Source of the DNA: Streptomyces anulatus
Lineage (GTDB): Bacteria > Actinomycetota > Actinomycetes > Streptomycetales > Streptomycetaceae
DNA length: 64,000 bases
NCBI RefSeq assembly: GCF_014650675.1
Contig: NZ_BMVK01000018.1
Span: 1-64,000 of the forward strand
Direction: 5' to 3'
This document shows, in pieces, positions 1-7,785 of the stretch. The position numbers and the translations under genes are program-made. The notes under the pieces were generated by a model. That model did no database searches and was not told the origin of the DNA. It worked only from the letters and a program-made list of their open reading frames with translations. The first letter of the stretch is position 1; each line of letters starts with the position of its first letter.

Positions 1-64
1 ACACCCCCGCCCCGGGCCGCACGGTGAACCCCACCGCGCGGCCCGCGGCCGTTCCGGGCGACCA

Positions 65-91
65 TTGACGCAGGTCGAGCGGCCTTATAAC
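65..91 (+). promoter_or_regulatory. Possible promoter of the DUF6986 gene
   Basis: TTGACG at 65-70 and TATAAC at 86-91 resemble -35 and -10 boxes, but their spacing of 15 is short. The stretch from 84 to 120 is much more AT-rich than its surroundings and lies directly upstream of the first gene. The alternative -10 at TATACG (97-102) cannot be excluded. Confidence 0.4.
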
Positions 92-152
92 TTCACTATA
101 CGGATTGTTGATTCCGGGAAGCGGAAACAGCGAGAGCGTGGAGGGTATGGTC

Positions 153-1451
153 ATGGGTCAGCAGGAGAAGGTGGCAACGAGCCTCGCCGGTGCGGTCAGC
201 GAGGAGATCAGTGCCTCCCTCACGGCGGTCGACGCGGAACTCGCCCGCCGCTACCCGGGCGATCCCGGCACCCGCCAGCCCGTGCACACCGTCTACGTAC
301 CGGGTGACGTCTTCGAGCCCGGCACCCTGCGCTCCTGGGGCGACCAGGCGCTGGCCGCCCTCGACGAACACGCCCCCGACGCCGCGTCGTTCGCCGCGGT
401 CCTCGGCATCCCCGAGGAGTTGGCGGGCCCGGTCCACGACCGCGTACGCGCCAAGCTGGAGCGCGAGCCCGTCGAGGATCTGCGCATCGACTTCGAGGAC
501 GGCTACGGCCCCCGCCCGGGCGCCGAGGAGGACGAGGCCGCCGCCCGCGCCGCCCGGCTGGTCTCGGAGGCGTACGCGAACGGCACCGCGGCCCCCTACA
601 TGGGCATCCGGATGAAGTGCATGGAGGCCGGCGTCCGTGACCGGGGCATCCGCACCACGGACGTCTTCCTCAGCGGGCTGATGGCGGCCGGCGGTCTGCC
701 CGAAGGGCTCGTGCTGACCCTCCCGAAGGTCACGTACCCTGAGCAGGTCACCGCCTTCGTCCAGCTCCTGGAGGCCTTCGAGAAGGCGCACGGCCTCGAC
801 GCCGGACGCATCGGCTTCGAGATCCAGATCGAGACCAGCCAGTCGATCCTCGCCGCCGACGGGACCGCTGCCGTGGCCCGCATGATCGACGCCGCGCGGG
901 GCCGGGCGACCGGACTGCACTACGGCACCTTCGACTACAGCGCCTGCGTCGGGGTCAGCGCCGCCTACCAGGCCAGCGACCACCCGGCCGCCGACCACGC
1001 CAAGGCCGTCATGCAGGTCGCCGCCGCCGGCACCGGCGTACGCGTCTCCGACGGCTCGACCAACGTCCTGCCCGTCGGCCCGACCGACCAGGTCCACGAA
1101 GCCTGGCGGCTCCACTACGGCCTCACCCGCCGCGCTCTCGCCCGTGCGTACTACCAGGGCTGGGACATGCACCCCGGCCACCTGCCGACGCGCTACGCGG
1201 CCGTCTACGCCTTCTACCGGGAGGGCCTGGAGCCGGCCGCCGCCCGGCTCGCCGCCTATGTGGCCAAGGCCGGCGGCGACGTCATGGACGAGCCCGCCAC
1301 CGCCAAGGCCCTCAGCGGCTACCTGCTGCGCGGCATCGACTGCGGCGCGCTGGACACCGCCGAGGTGGCCCGGCTGACCGGTCTGACCCGCGAAGACCTG
1401 GAGGCCTTCGCCTCGCCGCGCCGGGGCGACCTGACGGTCACGGCTCCGTAA
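153..1451 (+). CDS. DUF6986 family protein, HpcH/citrate-lyase-like aldolase fold
   Basis: This 432-residue protein resembles the DUF6986 family, which is related to the HpcH/HpaI aldolase and citrate lyase beta TIM barrels. The acidic stretch LRIDFEDGYG (about residues 110-119) and GFEIQIETSQS (about 230) look like the metal and substrate strands of that fold, so a C-C lyase on a 2-oxo or CoA substrate is plausible, but the reaction is not known. I chose ATG 153 because GGAGG at 140-144 sits 8 nt upstream; ATG 147 is too close to it and TTG 105 has no ribosome binding site. In Streptomyces this family often lies near malate synthase and allantoin genes, which may continue to the left of the window. 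It converges on the NHL gene with a 7-nt gap. Confidence 0.75.
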   Translation: MGQQEKVATSLAGAVSEEISASLTAVDAELARRYPGDPGTRQPVHTVYVPGDVFEPGTLRSWGDQALAALDEHAPDAASFAAVLGIPEELAGPVHDRVRAKLEREPVEDLRIDFEDGYGPRPGAEEDEAAARAARLVSEAYANGTAAPYMGIRMKCMEAGVRDRGIRTTDVFLSGLMAAGGLPEGLVLTLPKVTYPEQVTAFVQLLEAFEKAHGLDAGRIGFEIQIETSQSILAADGTAAVARMIDAARGRATGLHYGTFDYSACVGVSAAYQASDHPAADHAKAVMQVAAAGTGVRVSDGSTNVLPVGPTDQVHEAWRLHYGLTRRALARAYYQGWDMHPGHLPTRYAAVYAFYREGLEPAAARLAAYVAKAGGDVMDEPATAKALSGYLLRGIDCGALDTAEVARLTGLTREDLEAFASPRRGDLTVTAP

Positions 1452-1458
1452 GGGGGCG

Positions 1459-2415
1459 TCAGTAGCCCTCGCGCCCCGGCGGAACGGCCAGTCCCGCCGG
1501 GGTGTGCAGACCGGTGACGGGCACCGTCCGCTGGCCGCCGCGCACCGGCACCTCCACCACCCGGTCGTTGTTGAAGTCCGCGATGTACAGCGCGCCCGCC
1601 GGGCCGAAGGCCAGGCCGTACGGGGAGTTGAGCCCGGTCGCCGGGACGACCCGCTGCGGCCCGCCGTCCGCAGGCAGCCGCAGCACCCGGTCGTTGCCGC
1701 TGTCGGAGACGAACAGGTCCCCCCGTCGGTCGAAGGCGAGTCCGGTCGGCTGGGAGAGCCCGGTGAAGGGCACGGTCGTCTGCGGGCCGCCGTCCGCCGG
1801 GACCTTCACCACCCGGTCGTTGACGAAGTCGGCCACGTAGAGGTCGCCCGCGCCGTCCAGGGCGAGCCCGTTGGGGTGGAGCAGCCCGTCGGCGGGGACG
1901 GTGACCTGACCGCTGCCGTCGGCGGGGATCTTCACCACCCGGTCGTTGAAGCTGTCGGCGATGTAGAGGTCGCCGTCCGCGTTCAGTGCCAGCCCGATGG
2001 GGCGGGAGAGGCCGGTGGCCGGGACGACGGTCTGCGGGCCTCCGTCGCCGGGCACCACGACGACCCGGTTGTTGCCGGTGTCGGCGATGTACAGGTCGCC
2101 CGAGGGGTCGAGCGCCATTCCGGTCGGGCGGGCCAGACCGCTCGCCGCCACCGTGGCCGGGGCACCGCCGGGCGGCAGCCGCAGCACGACGTTGTCGGCG
2201 TAGTCGGAGATGTACAGGGGTGCTCCGCCGTGCGCCGGCGGGCGCCCCTCCGCCGTGCCGGGTGCGGCGGCGGCGATCGGGGCCGCGCACAACAGCAGCG
2301 CCGCCGCCATCGCCGCGGGCCGCCAACGGGGCCTCCTGCGGACCGGCTTCGGGGCATCCGCCCCCGGCCCGTCGGAATCCACGGACACCGACGGGGCTGT
2401 TACGGGATGGCTCAT
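1459..2415 (-). CDS. Secreted six-bladed NHL-repeat beta-propeller protein
   Basis: The 318-residue product has a long Arg-rich N-region followed by a hydrophobic, Ala-rich stretch ending in AAAAPG (about residues 35-52), typical of a signal peptide. Six repeats follow, each with the pattern G-L-x-x-P-x-G-L-A and (D/G)-x-L-Y-I-A-D-x-x-N-(D/N)-R-V, which is the NHL/SMP-30 blade signature. The fold resembles the sensor propeller of PknD-type kinases, but there is no kinase domain here. It is probably an extracytoplasmic binding or scaffold protein; the ligand is unknown. A purine-rich tract lies just upstream of its start. Confidence 0.8.
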   Translation of the reverse strand: MSHPVTAPSVSVDSDGPGADAPKPVRRRPRWRPAAMAAALLLCAAPIAAAAPGTAEGRPPAHGGAPLYISDYADNVVLRLPPGGAPATVAASGLARPTGMALDPSGDLYIADTGNNRVVVVPGDGGPQTVVPATGLSRPIGLALNADGDLYIADSFNDRVVKIPADGSGQVTVPADGLLHPNGLALDGAGDLYVADFVNDRVVKVPADGGPQTTVPFTGLSQPTGLAFDRRGDLFVSDSGNDRVLRLPADGGPQRVVPATGLNSPYGLAFGPAGALYIADFNNDRVVEVPVRGGQRTVPVTGLHTPAGLAVPPGREGY

Positions 2416-2754
2416 GAGGTACGCACCTGTTCTGGACGCCCTGCCCGCTGCCGTACCGGCCCGGGAAGGGAGAGGGAGGGGGAGGGGAGGTGGTTCCCCG
2501 CGGTGCCGAGGGCGGGCTGAACGGGGGGCGCCACGGAGGCGACGGCCCGGAGCCCGGGATCGTTCGCCCGGCCCCCAGGAGCGTGCCGTACGCGCCCGGG
2601 GCCGTCAGCGGCCGACGTTAGGAACCGTCCCCTCCGATCCTGTGGCACCACGCCCCCGACGGGCAGGGCGGCCACCCCAACGGCCCCTGGAGGCGCCGCC
2701 GGGGTTCGGTCGGCGCCGGCTCCGCCGGAGCCCCGGAGCCCTCACGGGGAGGGC
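2416..2754. other. Gene-free stretch between the NHL and CGNR genes
   Basis: No convincing coding region is seen in these 339 bases. The stretch holds the upstream region of the NHL gene with a G-rich tract (2463-2490), then unremarkable GC-rich sequence, then two hairpins (2718-2732 and 2736-2756) at the 3' end of the CGNR gene. Confidence 0.6.
2463..2490 (+). repeat. Polypurine G-tract with G-quadruplex potential
   Basis: Four or more runs of three or more G separated by one to three bases occur on the plus strand about 50 nt upstream of the NHL start codon. The NHL transcript would carry the C-rich complement, so any quadruplex would form on its template strand. Confidence 0.45.
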
Positions 2755-2756
2755 TC
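2718..2756 (-). terminator. Paired hairpins at the end of the CGNR gene
   Basis: GAGCCCT (2736-2742) pairs with AGGGCTC (2750-2756) and overlaps the stop codon of the CGNR gene. GGCTCC (2718-2723) pairs with GGAGCC (2727-2732) just beyond. Streptomyces terminators often lack a U-run, so this pair is a reasonable terminator candidate. Confidence 0.45.
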
Positions 2757-3303
2757 AGGCGTCCCGGCGTGCGGCCGCCCCGCCGCGGGCGCGGTAGGCG
2801 CGCATCTTGTGCCGGGCGCCGCACACGTCCATGTCGCACCAGAGGCCGTTCGACGACGGCGCCCGGTCGTAGAAGACCCAGCGGCATTCCGGTGCCGCGC
2901 ACGCCTTGAGGCGTGCGGCGTGACGCCCGGTCAGGCCGTGGACCAGGAGGGCTTCGAGCACCGGGCGCACCACCTCACCCACCGCACCGTCGGAGGCGGG
3001 CCGCAGCGTGAGCGTGCCGTCGGGGCGCACGGCCGGAGCGCCCGCGACCGAGGCGATGAGCCGATTCAGAGCGTCGACCGCCTCCGGTGAGGTCCGCTCG
3101 ACCAGAAAGGCCCGCACGGTCTCCCGCGCCTCCGCGAGCGAGGCCAGCCCTCCCGGATCGACCGACGCCGGGAAGCCGTGCGCACCGAGCCATCGGGCCG
3201 CCGTCTCCGGCCGGGCGAGGTCGTCCTCGTCGTGGAGGTGGGTGGCCGTGTTGCAGAAGTCCTCGACCAGTTCGAGCTCCGCGGGCGCAGGGTTCCGTCG
3301 CAT
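2755..3303 (-). CDS. CGNR zinc finger/ABATE-domain regulator
   Basis: The 182-residue protein has the ABATE (stress-response) domain layout: an N-terminal helical part beginning with LVEDFCNTATHL and a C-terminal CGNR-type zinc finger. The finger reads C-A-A-P-E-C, then a WVFYD strand, W-C-D-M-D-V and C-G-A-R, so the eponymous Asn is replaced by Ala while all four cysteines are kept. Family members are thought to act as DNA-binding regulators. ATG 3303 was chosen because the finger and ABATE domain are complete from there; longer versions read through the divergent promoter region. It is divergent from an alpha/beta hydrolase gene and the two share an inverted repeat. Confidence 0.8.
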   Translation of the reverse strand: MRRNPAPAELELVEDFCNTATHLHDEDDLARPETAARWLGAHGFPASVDPGGLASLAEARETVRAFLVERTSPEAVDALNRLIASVAGAPAVRPDGTLTLRPASDGAVGEVVRPVLEALLVHGLTGRHAARLKACAAPECRWVFYDRAPSSNGLWCDMDVCGARHKMRAYRARGGAAARRDA

Positions 3304-3321
3304 GATCACCACTTTATCAAG

Positions 3322-3350
3322 GTTACCGACAATGCGCCTTAGCTGGTAAC
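3322..3350. promoter_or_regulatory. Inverted repeat in the CGNR/hydrolase divergent promoter
   Basis: GTTACC (3322-3327) and GGTAAC (3345-3350) form perfect arms around a 17-nt spacer in an AT-richer patch between the two start codons. The position fits an operator for the CGNR protein acting on itself and on the hydrolase; binding is inferred. Confidence 0.45.
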
Positions 3351-3403
3351 GTCGATGGTCCGGCGGGTTCCGCCCCGCCCAACCGCGCATCAGGAGGCAC
3401 ACC

Positions 3404-4243
3404 ATGAACGGGAAGCTGACCAGGACCTTCGAGACTCCGGACGGGGCGGTGCGCTGGGACGTGCTGGGGGAGGGGGAGCCGGTGGTCCTGCTGCACGGCA
3501 CCCCGTTCTCCTCGCTCATCTGGCGCGACATCGCCCCGGCGCTCGCCCGCGATCACCGCGTCCACCTCTGGGACCTGCTCGGGTTCGGACAGTCGGAGCA
3601 GCGCGACGGGCAGGACGTCGGCCCGGCGGCGCAGGCGAAGGTGTTCACCCGGCTCCTGGAACACTGGGGGCTGGAGCGCCCGCGCGTGATCGCCCACGAC
3701 ATCGGCGGGGCCGTGGCCCTGCGGGCACTGCTCCTGCACGGTGCGCGGTACGCGGACCTCACCCTGGTGGACGCGGTGGCCTGCGGGGAGTGGGGCACCG
3801 GGTTCTTCCGGCTCGTCAGGGAGAACGCGCACCTCTTCGAGCAACTCCCCGACTACGCCCACGAGGCGCTGGTCGAGAGTCATCTGCGCCATGCCACGTA
3901 CACCGGCTACCGCCCGGACGTCCTGTCCGCCCATGTCGATCCGTGGCGCGGCGAGCGCGGCCGGGCCGCGTACTACCGCCAGTACCGGCAGGCCGAACAG
4001 GCCGCGACCGATGAGTTCCAGCACCTGCTGGGGGACGTCCAGGTGCCGACCCGGATCATCTGGGGGCGCGAGGACCGCTTCCTGCCGGCGCCCTTCGCCG
4101 AGCGGTTGCACGCGCTGATCCCGCACTCCGAACTGCACTGGATCGAGGGCGCGGGCCACACGGTGCAGGAGGACGCCCCGGCGCAACTGCTGGCCCTGCT
4201 GACCCGGGACTTCCGCCCGGCCGACGCCGGGGTCGGAGCCTGA
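3404..4243 (+). CDS. Alpha/beta-fold hydrolase, haloalkane-dehalogenase-like
   Basis: The 279-residue protein has a full alpha/beta hydrolase core. The oxyanion motif HGTP is near residue 31 and the nucleophile elbow reads A-H-D-I-G-G, so the nucleophile is Asp as in haloalkane dehalogenases and epoxide hydrolases, not Ser. The acid lies in GREDRF and the catalytic His in GAGHTV near the C-terminus. The halide-binding Trp that normally follows the nucleophile is not present (D-I-G-G), so an epoxide or other ester substrate is as likely as a haloalkane. It is divergent from the CGNR regulator, which may control it. Confidence 0.8.
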   Translation: MNGKLTRTFETPDGAVRWDVLGEGEPVVLLHGTPFSSLIWRDIAPALARDHRVHLWDLLGFGQSEQRDGQDVGPAAQAKVFTRLLEHWGLERPRVIAHDIGGAVALRALLLHGARYADLTLVDAVACGEWGTGFFRLVRENAHLFEQLPDYAHEALVESHLRHATYTGYRPDVLSAHVDPWRGERGRAAYYRQYRQAEQAATDEFQHLLGDVQVPTRIIWGREDRFLPAPFAERLHALIPHSELHWIEGAGHTVQEDAPAQLLALLTRDFRPADAGVGA

Positions 4244-4266
4244 CCGCACTCCGACGGGCGGCGCCC

Positions 4267-4312
4267 GGCGCACGGCCCCACGGTCTCGTGGCGCACGGCC
4301 CCACGGCCTCGT
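4267..4312 (+). repeat. 23-bp tandem duplication
   Basis: Two adjacent 23-bp units (4267-4289 and 4290-4312) beginning GGCGCACGGCCCCACGG differ at one base (T4284 versus C4307). They lie in the non-coding gap between two convergent genes and look like a recent slippage product. Confidence 0.8.
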
Positions 4313-4320
4313 GCGGCGGC

Positions 4321-4339
4321 GGCCCCGGTCACCGGGGCC
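4321..4339. terminator. Bidirectional terminator hairpin
   Basis: GGCCCCGG (4321-4328) and CCGGGGCC (4332-4339) form a perfect 8-bp stem with a TCA loop between the convergent hydrolase and LacI genes. Confidence 0.6.
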
Positions 4340-4379
4340 TGCCGCCCCGTGCCCTCGTGCGGGCCGCGCCCGACAGGCC

Positions 4380-5408
4380 TCAGGCGGGGGGCAGTTCGCC
4401 CGAGCCGCGGGGGATCAGCGTCGTCGGCAGTTCCACCCGTGCCGTGGCGTGGTCCGCCCCGTCGAGGCGGCGGAAGAGGTGTTCGGCGGCGGTCCTGCCG
4501 ACCGCCGCCGCGTCCTGCGAGATCACGGTGATGCCGAGCAGGTCGGCCAGCTCGATGTCGTCGAACCCGACCAGCGCCACCGGCCGCTCCCGCTCCGCGA
4601 TCACCCGGACCGCCGTCACCGTCACCCGGTTGTTGCCCGCGAACAGGGCGGTGACCGGCTCGGGTCCGGAGAGCATCTCCTCGGCGGCGGCCCGCACCCG
4701 CTCCGGCTCGGTGGAGCCGAGGGAGACCCAGCCGTCCTCGACGGTGATGCCCGCCTCCCGCAGGGCGGTGTGGTAGCCGCGCAGCCGCTCGGTGGCCGTG
4801 TGGATCCGCGGCTGGTCGCCGATGAACCCGATCCTGCGGTGACCGTGCGCGATGAGGTGCGCCACTCCCTCCCTGGCCCCGCCGAAGCTGTCGGAGAGCA
4901 CCATGTCGACGTCCACGTGGCCCGCCGGGCGGTCCACGAAGACCGTGGCGATGCCCGCCTTGATCTCCGGCTCCAGATAGCGGTGGTCGTCGCCCGCCGG
5001 GATCACGATCAGACCGTCCACCCGGCGGGCGCACAGCGCCAGCACCAACTCCTGCTCCCGCTCCGGATCCTCGGCACTGGAACCGTTGATCAGCAGCGCG
5101 CCGTGCGCGCGGGCGACCTCCTCCACCGCGCGGCTCAGCGGACCGTAGAACGGGTCCGCCAGATCCTCCAGGACCAGTCCGATGGATGCCGTACGCCCCT
5201 TGCGCAGCACACGGGCGCTGTCGTTGCGGCGGAAACCGAGCGCGTCGATCGCCTCCTGCACGCGGCGCTCGGTGTCGGGCGTGACGCCGGGCTCGCTGTT
5301 CACCACCCGGGAGACCGTCTTCAGGCCGACTCCGGCGCGGGCCGCCACGTCCTTCATGGTCGGCCGGTTGCCGTAGCGGGTCTCGGAATGACGGGCGGTC
5401 CGGTCCAC
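4380..5408 (-). CDS. LacI family transcriptional regulator
   Basis: This 342-residue protein has an N-terminal LacI helix-turn-helix (TMKDVAARAGVGLKTVSRVVN, about residues 17-37) with the following hinge helix, then a periplasmic-binding-type ligand domain (ASIGLVLEDLADPFYG, GLIVIPAGDD, ALVGFDDIELADLLGITV). The start is GTG 5408. It is divergent from a ROK sugar kinase, and a perfect palindrome at 5526-5537 sits between them, so it probably represses itself and the kinase in response to a sugar. Which sugar cannot be told from sequence. Confidence 0.9.
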   Translation of the reverse strand: MDRTARHSETRYGNRPTMKDVAARAGVGLKTVSRVVNSEPGVTPDTERRVQEAIDALGFRRNDSARVLRKGRTASIGLVLEDLADPFYGPLSRAVEEVARAHGALLINGSSAEDPEREQELVLALCARRVDGLIVIPAGDDHRYLEPEIKAGIATVFVDRPAGHVDVDMVLSDSFGGAREGVAHLIAHGHRRIGFIGDQPRIHTATERLRGYHTALREAGITVEDGWVSLGSTEPERVRAAAEEMLSGPEPVTALFAGNNRVTVTAVRVIAERERPVALVGFDDIELADLLGITVISQDAAAVGRTAAEHLFRRLDGADHATARVELPTTLIPRGSGELPPA

Positions 5409-5525
5409 GTGCGCTGTCCTGTCGTCGGATTACGGGCGGGGCTGCGGTGCTCCGGCGCTGCCGAGCGAGGCCGGGCGGGGCGTCGCGGGGGTGATCGGAG
5501 GCTGTGGCGTCGAGCATAGGCCCTG

Positions 5526-5537
5526 GACAACGTTGTC
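5526..5537. promoter_or_regulatory. LacI-type operator palindrome
   Basis: GACAACGTTGTC is a perfect 12-bp palindrome with the central CG typical of LacI-family operators and the TGACA..TGTCA style of Actinobacteria. It lies between the divergent LacI and ROK kinase genes, 77 bp upstream of the kinase start. Confidence 0.75.
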
Positions 5538-5614
5538 AACAGAATGGAGACTGTGCAGACTGTGGACGGAACCCGCAGGTCCCGCCCCTTCACCGATCCG
5601 GAGAGCCCACACCG

Positions 5615-6544
5615 ATGCATACCGACCTCGTCGCCGCGCTCGACATCGGCGGCACCAAGATCGCCGGAGCGCTGGTGGACGGCGACGGATCGCTGTCCGT
5701 ACGGGCGCAGCGGCCGACGCCCGCCCGGGAGGGCGCCGAGGCGGTCATGGGCGCCGTGGACGAGGTGCTGGGCGAGCTGATGGCCTCGCCGCTGTGGGGT
5801 CGCGCCGGTTCCGTGGGCATCGGCAGCGCCGGTCCGGTGGATGCCGCCGCCGGTACGGTCAGCCCGGTCAACGTCCCCGGCTGGCGGGACTTCCCGCTGG
5901 TCGAGCGGGTGCACAAGACGGTGGGCGGGCTGTCGGTCGCGCTGGTCGGCGACGGGGTCGCGATGACGGCGGCCGAGCACTGGCTCGGTGCGGCCCGGGG
6001 CTACGACAACGCGCTGTGCCTCGTCGTGTCGACGGGCGTCGGTGGCGGCCTGGTCCTCGGCGGCACCCTGCGGCCCGGCCCCTCGGGCAACGCCGGCCAC
6101 ATCGGCCACATCAGCGTCGACCTGGACGGCGACCCGTGCCCCTGCGGTGCGCGCGGCTGCGTCGAAGGCATCGCCAGCGGTCCCAACATCGCCCGCCGCG
6201 CGCTGGAGAACGGCTGGCGGCCCGGCCCGGACGGCGACGCGACGGCCGCCGCGGTGGCCGTCGCCGCCCGCGCCGGGGACCCGGTCGCCATCGCCTCCTA
6301 CGAGCGTGCCGCCCAGGCGCTGGCAGCGGGTATCGCCGCCACCGCCACCCTGGCGGACCTCGACATCGCGGTGGTGGGCGGAGGAGTGGCCGGGGCCGGC
6401 GACGTGCTCTTCGTGCCGCTGCGCCGCAGCCTGCGCGACTACGCCACGCTCTCCTACCTCCGGCGGCTGACCGTGGCGCCCGCCGTGATGGGCACCGACG
6501 CGGGTCTGGTCGGGGCAGCGGCGGCGGCCATCGCGCTCCGCTAG
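5615..6544 (+). CDS. ROK family sugar kinase
   Basis: The 309-residue protein opens with the phosphate-binding motif ALDIGGTKIAGAL (residues 7-19) and contains the ROK zinc-binding signature C-P-C-G-A-R-G-C-V-E (about residues 175-184) after G-H-I-G-H-I. It has no N-terminal DNA-binding domain, so it is a kinase and not a repressor. Likely reaction: ATP-dependent phosphorylation of glucose, fructose or an N-acyl amino sugar in the cytoplasm. ATG 5615 has GGAGAG 9 nt upstream. The divergent LacI gene and shared operator suggest sugar induction. Confidence 0.85.
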   Translation: MHTDLVAALDIGGTKIAGALVDGDGSLSVRAQRPTPAREGAEAVMGAVDEVLGELMASPLWGRAGSVGIGSAGPVDAAAGTVSPVNVPGWRDFPLVERVHKTVGGLSVALVGDGVAMTAAEHWLGAARGYDNALCLVVSTGVGGGLVLGGTLRPGPSGNAGHIGHISVDLDGDPCPCGARGCVEGIASGPNIARRALENGWRPGPDGDATAAAVAVAARAGDPVAIASYERAAQALAAGIAATATLADLDIAVVGGGVAGAGDVLFVPLRRSLRDYATLSYLRRLTVAPAVMGTDAGLVGAAAAAIALR

Positions 6545-6587
6545 GACGGGTTTCGCAACACCCTCTCGACCCTGTCGTCGACAGCTT

Positions 6588-6626
6588 CCAGGGAGCGCCC
6601 GGTTCGTCAGGCCGGGCGCCCCCTGG
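6588..6626 (+). terminator. Terminator hairpin after the ROK kinase
   Basis: A 15-bp stem with one mismatch (6588-6602 with 6612-6626, arm CCAGGGAGCGCCCGG) and a 9-nt loop follows the kinase stop by 44 nt. No other function is evident. Confidence 0.7.
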
Positions 6627-6738
6627 GCCACGCTTCGCGCACCGGACGGCCGCATCCGGTCAACGCCGTCGCCGCCGCGGGGTTTCCGCGGCAGGGTGTT
6701 GCGGGCAAGCCACAGGGGGCTACGGAAGAGGGGGAACC

Positions 6739-7776
6739 GTGATCGTCTGGATCAACGGTGCGTTCAGTGCGGGCAAGACCAGCGCCGCGGGCGAACTGAT
6801 CGATCTGATCCCGAACAGCACGCTGTACGACCCGGAGATCACCGGAGCGGGGCTGCGCAGTCTGCTGCCGCAGAAGAGGCTCGCCGAGGTCACCGACTTC
6901 CAGGACCTGCCGATCTGGCGGCGGCTCGTGGTGGACACCGCGGCGGCGCTGCTCGCCGAGACGCCCGGGGTGCTGGTGGTGCCGATGACTCTGCTGCGGC
7001 AGGAGTACCGCGACGAGATCTTCGGAGGGCTCGCCTCCCGGCGCATTCCCGTACGGCATGTGGCGCTCTCACCTGAGGAAACGATCCTGCGCAGCCGGAT
7101 CGCGGGCCGCGAGGAGTTTCCCGGCGACGAGGAGCAGAGCGAGCGGGTGCGCCGGTGGGCGTACGAGCACATCGCGCCGTACCGCGACGCCCTCGGCTGG
7201 ATCATCGAGGACGCGCATGTGATCGACAACAGCGCCCTCACACCCCGTGGGACCGCCGAGCGGATCGCGGACGCCGTGCGCACCGGGAACGCCGCGCCGT
7301 GCCCGATCGTCCAGAGCCCCGAGCCGACCGCCGAGACGGTGGCCGCCGGGGTGCTGCTCTTCGACGAGCTGGACCGGGTGCTGCTCGTCGACCCCACGTA
7401 CAAACCGGGGTGGGAGTTCCCCGGCGGGGTCGTGGAGGCGGGCGAGGCTCCCGCGCAGGCCGGGATCCGTGAGGTCGCCGAGGAGATAGGCCTCCGCCTC
7501 GACCGGGTTCCCACCCTGCTGCTCGTCGACTGGGAGTCGCCCCGCCCGCCCGGCTACGGCGGGCTGCGCTTCCTCTTCGACGGCGGCCTGTTGCGTTCCG
7601 AGGACGCCGGCCGGCTGCTGCTGCCCGGATCCGAGCTGCGCGGGTGGCGCTTCGTCACCGAGGAGGAGGCGGCGGCAATGCTGCCGCCCACCCGGTACGA
7701 GCGGCTGCGCTGGGCCCTGCGGGCGCGCGAGCGGTCGACGGTGCTCAACCTGGAGGCGGGGGTGCCGGTGGGCTGA
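6739..7776 (+). CDS. TmrB-like P-loop kinase fused to a NUDIX hydrolase domain
   Basis: The 345-residue protein has two domains. Residues 1-185 match the TmrB/AAA_33 nucleotide-kinase type: VIVWINGAFSAGKT with the P-loop GAFSAGKT at 7-14, a helical lid with R-S-R-I-A-G-R-E near 118-125, and a C-terminal VIDNS. Residues 200-320 are a NUDIX domain with an intact box at 230-252 (G-x5-E-x7-R-E-V-A-E-E-I-G-L). TmrB is a tunicamycin-binding resistance protein, and NUDIX domains cleave nucleoside diphosphate-X compounds. The fusion suggests phosphorylation and hydrolysis of one nucleotide-like or drug-like substrate, but this is inference. Start GTG 6739 is preceded by AGAGGGGGAA. Confidence 0.8.
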   Translation: MIVWINGAFSAGKTSAAGELIDLIPNSTLYDPEITGAGLRSLLPQKRLAEVTDFQDLPIWRRLVVDTAAALLAETPGVLVVPMTLLRQEYRDEIFGGLASRRIPVRHVALSPEETILRSRIAGREEFPGDEEQSERVRRWAYEHIAPYRDALGWIIEDAHVIDNSALTPRGTAERIADAVRTGNAAPCPIVQSPEPTAETVAAGVLLFDELDRVLLVDPTYKPGWEFPGGVVEAGEAPAQAGIREVAEEIGLRLDRVPTLLLVDWESPRPPGYGGLRFLFDGGLLRSEDAGRLLLPGSELRGWRFVTEEEAAAMLPPTRYERLRWALRARERSTVLNLEAGVPVG

Positions 7777-7785
7777 GCGGCGCCC

